DNA of 37,656 bases from Lichtheimia corymbifera B2541 (lineage: Eukaryota > Mucoromycota > Mucoromycetes > Mucorales > Lichtheimiaceae). Of this stretch, positions 33,385 through 37,656 are shown one piece after another. The stretch is from assembly GCA_000697475.1 (NCBI GenBank), contig JNEU01001171.1:1-37656 (forward strand), read 5' to 3'. The notes beneath the pieces were generated by a model, which made no database searches, was not told where the DNA came from, and saw only the letters and a program-made list of their open reading frames with translations. The position numbers and the translations under genes were made by a program. Each line of letters begins with the position of its first letter. Within the stretch, counting starts at the first letter, position 1.

Positions 33385-33571
33385 TTTTTGATGTTTTAAC
33401 ATTGGGATCAAATATCATTGAGGAAATATAAAATTGATTCTGTTGCAATAGCATGACTATCATCAAACATTAATCAGAGGAATGCATCATTAACACTATT
33501 GGGAATCAATGGGTCAAATGGGTCAAGCTGCCATATTATAGGTGGTTATCTTGACACTCCTTTAACACATT

Positions 33572-33593
33572 GCACACACACACACACACACAC
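33572..33593. repeat. (CA)n microsatellite
   Basis: Eleven CA units in the intergenic stretch (33385-33995) between the tRNA relic and the inner edge of the right arm. Nothing else was recognised in that stretch. Confidence 0.9.
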
Positions 33594-33995
33594 CGTGTGA
33601 GCCATGCTTCTGTGACAAGTACATCATGCTGGGTATCTTCACTCTCAAATATATTATCTTTGCTATACAAGCATTGAGAATCGCTGCTGCTTTTATCTAC
33701 TATCAGTACACGAGCAGAGAGCTTTAGTTAATGTAATAATGTTTTAGCAAGAGCACATCGCTTTCCGACATTTTATTTCTATTTCCACTTTCAATCCAGA
33801 AACCAACCAAGCGATGCACATCTTGCTCATATGAGCTGATAGTATGATACCCCAGTCATCACGTAGCATCCAAATTCAACCAATGAAAAAGTCGAAGAAT
33901 AGTACATGGTAGTGTGAATGTTTATAAGCAAATATGATAAAGGAACAGCATCTAGGGTACGGGTGAATCTCATAAAGGTAATAGAGGTGATGGTT

Positions 33996-34800
33996 GTCAT
34001 TGAATTTTGGTTGCTGCCATCAAAAGCGTCTTCATCCATGAGGCAAACTAATTGCTGTGCATGCCCTGGCTCCATCATTCTAATACCATCCACGGCGGCA
34101 AATTATCCATGCCATCATCCTCAGTCGTATCCACGTAATATGATTCATCGTTCCTGCTGACGACGCGCCAAGTAGCCAACAGCATCCCAGGATTCCCCAT
34201 CACTCCACTTGAATGCATCCATTATAGCCATGTCGGTTGAAAGAGCCATGTGTTCGCTGCTGATATGCAATCCTTTTCCATCCGGTTGTTGGTCTATCTC
34301 TTTCTTGGCTATTTTCATTGAAGCTCAATCAGGCGAAAATTGCTTGTATTGCCGGGTACTTGATAGCTGATATGCGATCATCCACTCGAAGTCGTATGTG
34401 GCGAAGCAAGTTGCTGTATGTATATAAAATTGGTTCTAAACAATGGATATCTGCTGTCCACGCAAACAGAGCTGTAAGGCAGGTTGCTGCAAGTAACTTG
34501 AGACAATGGAATAGTAACTGGTGTACGCTTGGTCGTGGCAGGGGAGCGTGTTGTAGTAGAGTGACACGGCTGTGAATGCTGTTTGTAACAATGGAGAAGA
34601 GACCTTGCTAATGGCAACTGCTGGAATGAATGCTGTTACGATTGGTTGTGGCAGAGGGGGGGTGTACAAGAGAACGTGCAGTGTCAAGGAGCGCGAATGT
34701 TGCAGTAGAGTGCACACGCCATGGACTTGCCATTCAGACAAAGACAAATAGGATCAAGGCAGTGGGATTGACATGATGGGTTGAGGCAGGACAATCGTTC
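33996..34800 (-). pseudogene. Decayed coding relic in right arm
   Basis: The counterpart of 4302-5137. A frame at 34436-34747 contains LTLHVLLYTPPLPQPIVTAF, matching the left copy with several changes. Further fragments in other frames include DAFKWSDGESWDAVGYLARR and EPGHAQQLVCLMDEDAFDG, which read more like protein than the left versions. Stops and frameshifts separate them. Each arm keeps different pieces open, so both copies are broken. Confidence 0.4.
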
Positions 34801-34914
34801 GCAAGAAGTGGTTGTGGTTTGAATGAGGAAGAAAAGACAAGAAGCAGGGAGTGGAATGGAAGAGGTGGAAATAAAATAGGTCAGGCACTGTCAGACAAAT
34901 TCATGCACACTGAA

Positions 34915-35545
34915 ATTAATGCATGACCTTGAGATTGCTTCTCTCGAACCTGAAACTTGCACACAATGTGCTCTCGGACATGCTGAACAACTTTGTCTCA
35001 ATAAAGAGCCCATACTTTATTCAAAGATTTTGAATGGGAGGGCCTAATGTGGGGTTTACTATGACGGAGGGAAATTGGGAAAGCGCCGGATTTACGAAAA
35101 AGTCAATTAGTATGTAGTTTCTTGAGATTCCCCATCTCGCACTTTAAACTTGGTCAGAAGGTACTCTCGCACATGCTGATCAACTTCATTCATTTAAAAA
35201 TCGCATACCTCATTATGATGTTTCAATGAATCGGGCGGTCCAAAAATAGGGGTGACAATGGACGGACGGAACGCAAGTAGGGTGTATAGTGCACCCCCCC
35301 GCCGTTGCCCACCTCCATCGTCAAACTTGGTCAGACAGTGGGCTTCGACATGCTGATCAACTCCATTCATATTAAAGCTGCAGGCTTCGGTTGTGAAATT
35401 AAAAATGGGAGCGTCCGACAATCAACGGACGGGAACATATAATAGGGAAGGTGGTCCATAACCTTGAGATTACCTTTCTCAAACTTTAAACTTTGACATA
35501 CGGTGCTCTCAGGCATGCTGATCAATTTCGTTCTCATAACGCCTC
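34915..35545. repeat. Roughly 180-bp imperfect repeat array, right arm
   Basis: Four units on the minus strand, marked by ATGCTGATCAA or a one-base variant (ATGCTGAACAA) at about 34979, 35173, 35350 and 35516. Order and spacing match the left-arm array. Confidence 0.75.
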
Positions 35546-35559
35546 TACACTTTACTATT

Positions 35560-35800
35560 AAACAATAGAGAAACAAGTACCTTTATGTTTATACTATGCT
35601 TTAAGCGTGTACATTTGTCAATCACCTCACTCATACTCGAACCAAAGATTCAGAAGCACTCACAGGATGCGACTCGAAGGTTCATCCTATTGGCGGTGAG
35701 TGCATAATGGATCCTTTCCCCTAATCGGCTACAGCAATGTCCGCCTATGATAGACTCTATCGAATATTTTTCAAGTGAACCATGGCATGGTTAATAAGCC
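35560..35800. repeat. Dispersed repeat, right-arm copy
   Basis: Reverse complement of 3330-3600, including tttatgtttatactatgctttaagcg and ccatggcatggttaataagcc. Confidence 0.7.
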
Positions 35801-35808
35801 AGAAATGA

Positions 35809-36024
35809 TCACTGGGTATGAAAAAGTATCTTGTTTAAGAGTGCATGAGGGATGAGACGTAGAATTGATTTTCTTGTATCGCATCGAAGGTCGTCCTCGA
35901 TGATTATATTTCGGTCGTTGCTGTTGACAACAGTAAAGAATGAATGGTCATCTACTACGATAGCGACTTTGGTCATTACAAAGACCCTTTTGGATACGCT
36001 GACAGTTTCTGGAATAATAACCAT
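35809..36024 (-). other. Reading frame preserved in both arms (right copy, 71 codons)
   Basis: Copy of the frame at 3111-3362, starting MVIIPETVSVSKRVF. It differs at a few residues (for example IDADL versus IEDDL) and shifts frame after LLNKIL. The opposite-strand frame at 35852-36133 (93 codons) is also open in both copies. Coding status doubtful. Confidence 0.2.
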
Positions 36025-36165
36025 AGCATGTATGATTATGCAATCTTCACGTATTAGTATGAGTGATATTTTTAATAGCGGGAGTGTGATGATTGGTACA
36101 TATATGCAAAATGGAGGACCTTTTTTTTATTAAGGGGTAACGTCCAGTATACCATGAAAAGGGAT

Positions 36166-36501
36166 TGAGATGTATGTGTGTATGTGTGTGTGTGTGTGTG
36201 TGATAAAAACGTATAACGAACAAGTCTGTGAGATTGCTGTTTACTCTGAAAGTGTATCTGAAAAAGAGACGTCCTCCTAACGATCTACCTCTGAGTACTA
36301 TATCTAGGCGGATGCTAAAGAGTAAAGCTTTTCTACCAATAACAAGCTATAACGTAAATGAGTAACGGGCTGAGTTGTATATGATGATCCACGCTTGTGT
36401 ATCATCTCTTATATGCTTATGTGCTTGTCTTTGTATATACAATAATAAGATGAATGATATAAATACATGATGTGTACCTTAACCGACCTATATACACGAC
36501 A
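36166..36501. mobile_element. Solo LTR (336 bp) of an LTR retrotransposon
   Basis: The segment starts TGAGATGTATGTG and ends TATATACACGACA, so it has TG...CA termini. It is flanked by GGGAT at 36161-36165 and 36502-36506, a 5-bp target duplication. The left arm carries the same locus without it: reverse complement of 2965-2985 reads ...AAAAGGAATGCTTGG, one site copy with one base changed. A (TG)n microsatellite (about 36183-36202) lies near the 5' end. No internal coding region remains, as expected after LTR-LTR recombination. It is unrelated by eye to the fragments at the window edges. Confidence 0.82.
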
Positions 36502-37099
36502 GGGATGCTTGGTAGTAACATGCGTAAAAAAAGCTCACATCTGGAACCTGGTAGCAAGTAGACAATGATGGCTGCTGTTTTTGGATCATCGTAATATCTC
36601 ATCATGTACATGTAGAAATGACGAACTTCCCTTTTGCTATATATGTGAGGGCCATTGCTTTATTACGTACATAATATTATCTATCATATAAACCACGAGC
36701 CTAACACGACTTTGGTAGATCATCGATAATGCAAGAAGAATAAGCTATATGCAGTGTTCTACCTCTGAAGATGATATGATGTCATTACAAAGCTATTGAG
36801 GCTTGAAGAGGATGCTGATGACCTTCTAAGAGTCCAATGATGACTTTTAACTAAAGATAAAGCGACAGTGTTTGGAGCAGCTTACTTACATACATTGACG
36901 AAAAATAAATAGATAACTTAAGCGAGATGGATTATTATTTTAATATGCACCCTTTTCTACTGCTTGGAATAAAGAAGAAACCAAAAAAAGAGATACATGA
37001 TCAAGAATCAAGTTAAAAGTCACGTGACCATGACAAACAAAAACAAAAATGAACCGAACGATCCTGTGATGGACCGTTCAATCAGAGGGTGATCGGATT

Positions 37100-37172
37100 T
37101 GGAGAAGCTGGGCGTCGATCCCAGTACCTCTCGCATGCTAAGCGAGCGCTCTACCATTTGAGCTACATCCCC
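37100..37172 (-). tRNA. tRNA-Ala (anticodon AGC)
   Basis: The same 73-nt sequence as the gene at 310-382 but on the minus strand, with AGC anticodon, G3:U70 pair and A discriminator. It forms the outer tip of the right arm. The 3' flank is conserved between the two genes, including GTCACGTGAC at 37019-37028. The 5' flanks are mostly different. Confidence 0.95.
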
Positions 37173-37421
37173 TGTTTGTATGACACGGCGCGTGGTGATA
37201 TATATACTGGTGGCCTGCCTGGTTTGGAAAGTCGTTGTATGTTGATGAAAGAAGTACCGTGGTGTAGCGGAGTAGCCAAGGATATCGATATTGAAGACGC
37301 CATCTTATTTGGGAGGATCGTTGTGGAGCAATTTGGAGTAGAAGTAGTCTGGTGGATCATTGGTCGGAGTGAAGTGGCAGCCTGCAGCCCACAAGCGGCT
37401 CCCTTCCTCCTTATTATACAT

Positions 37422-37656
37422 GGCCAATGTTTTTTGCATGAATGTGAAACCTTTTCTGTGGCTGATCCCTTGCCAGTAAAAGGGACATCAAAATAAACTT
37501 TTTAGAATCATCGTTTTCTTTCTCTAATTTTGTGGTTGCCTGGTATCAGAACGACGTGGTCAGAACGGTACAGGAACGCATTATTATATCTTTTATTGTC
37601 TACATCTGTCAAAGGACTACCGAGTTATAAGAATCCCCCTTTCCTCACTTTACATT
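37422..37656 (+). mobile_element. LTR-end and primer-binding-site-like fragment, right copy
   Basis: Direct repeat of 29-262. TGGTATCAGAAC lies at 37541-37552, preceded by the same gtggttgcc, and an AATAAA lies upstream. It runs off the window edge, so its full extent is unknown. The 37173-37421 stretch between the tRNA and this copy shows no gene. Confidence 0.45.

Larger units (their letters stand above)
33996..37172. repeat. Right arm of large tRNA-tipped inverted repeat
   Basis: The reverse complement of the left arm (310-5137 without its hAT insertion): decayed coding relics, the four-unit TTGATCAGCAT array, the dispersed repeat, the near-identical block at 35770-36160, then tRNA flank and tRNA-Ala. 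It is interrupted by a solo LTR at 36166-36501. The single-copy ATGATAGA at 36680-36687 (reverse complement) is the empty site of the left-arm hAT element. Confidence 0.9.

Overview
The window is nuclear DNA from a filamentous fungus. The genes carry many short introns (49-86 nt, almost all GT-AG, several with CTAAC/CTGAC-type branch sites), coding sequence is moderately AT-rich and encodes polyglutamine runs, and the families are ordinary fungal ones: a hybrid histidine kinase, a peroxisomal dienoyl-CoA reductase and an F-box/RCC1 protein. The style suggests an early-diverging fungus such as a member of Mucorales. That placement is inference; no species can be named from the sequence.

Layout. 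A core of about 24 kb (8.2-32.5 kb) carries ten intron-bearing genes that I could splice into complete reading frames: hybrid histidine kinase (+), succinate dehydrogenase iron-sulfur subunit (+), PP2A activator PTPA/Rrd (+), peroxisomal 2,4-dienoyl-CoA reductase (-), a secreted HExxH metallopeptidase-like protein (+), a small Ser-rich protein (+), an F-box/RCC1 protein (+), a phenol-hydroxylase-like flavoprotein (+), NAP1 (-) and RAD23 (-). They look like independent housekeeping or regulatory genes rather than one pathway.

The core sits between two arms of one large inverted repeat (left 310-5137, right 33996-37172). Each arm ends on its outer side in an identical tRNA-Ala(AGC) gene. By eye, identity is highest near the tRNA end and falls inward. 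Each arm has since taken its own transposon. The left arm holds a 1,997-bp hAT-like non-autonomous element with an exact 8-bp target duplication, dense GTCCCA/TGGGAC subterminal repeats and what looks like a captured spliced gene fragment. The right arm holds a 336-bp solo LTR (TG...CA) with a 5-bp target duplication. The opposite arm supplies the empty site for each insertion.

Outside both tRNAs lie two direct copies (29-262 and 37422-37656) of an LTR-end/primer-binding-site-like fragment. The arms also contain a roughly 180-bp repeat array marked by TTGATCAGCAT and decayed coding relics. More repeats (a foldback element and a two-unit tandem duplication) fill 5.1-7.9 kb. The most notable structure is therefore a gene block bounded by tRNA-tipped inverted repeats, a possible substrate for inversion or gene conversion.
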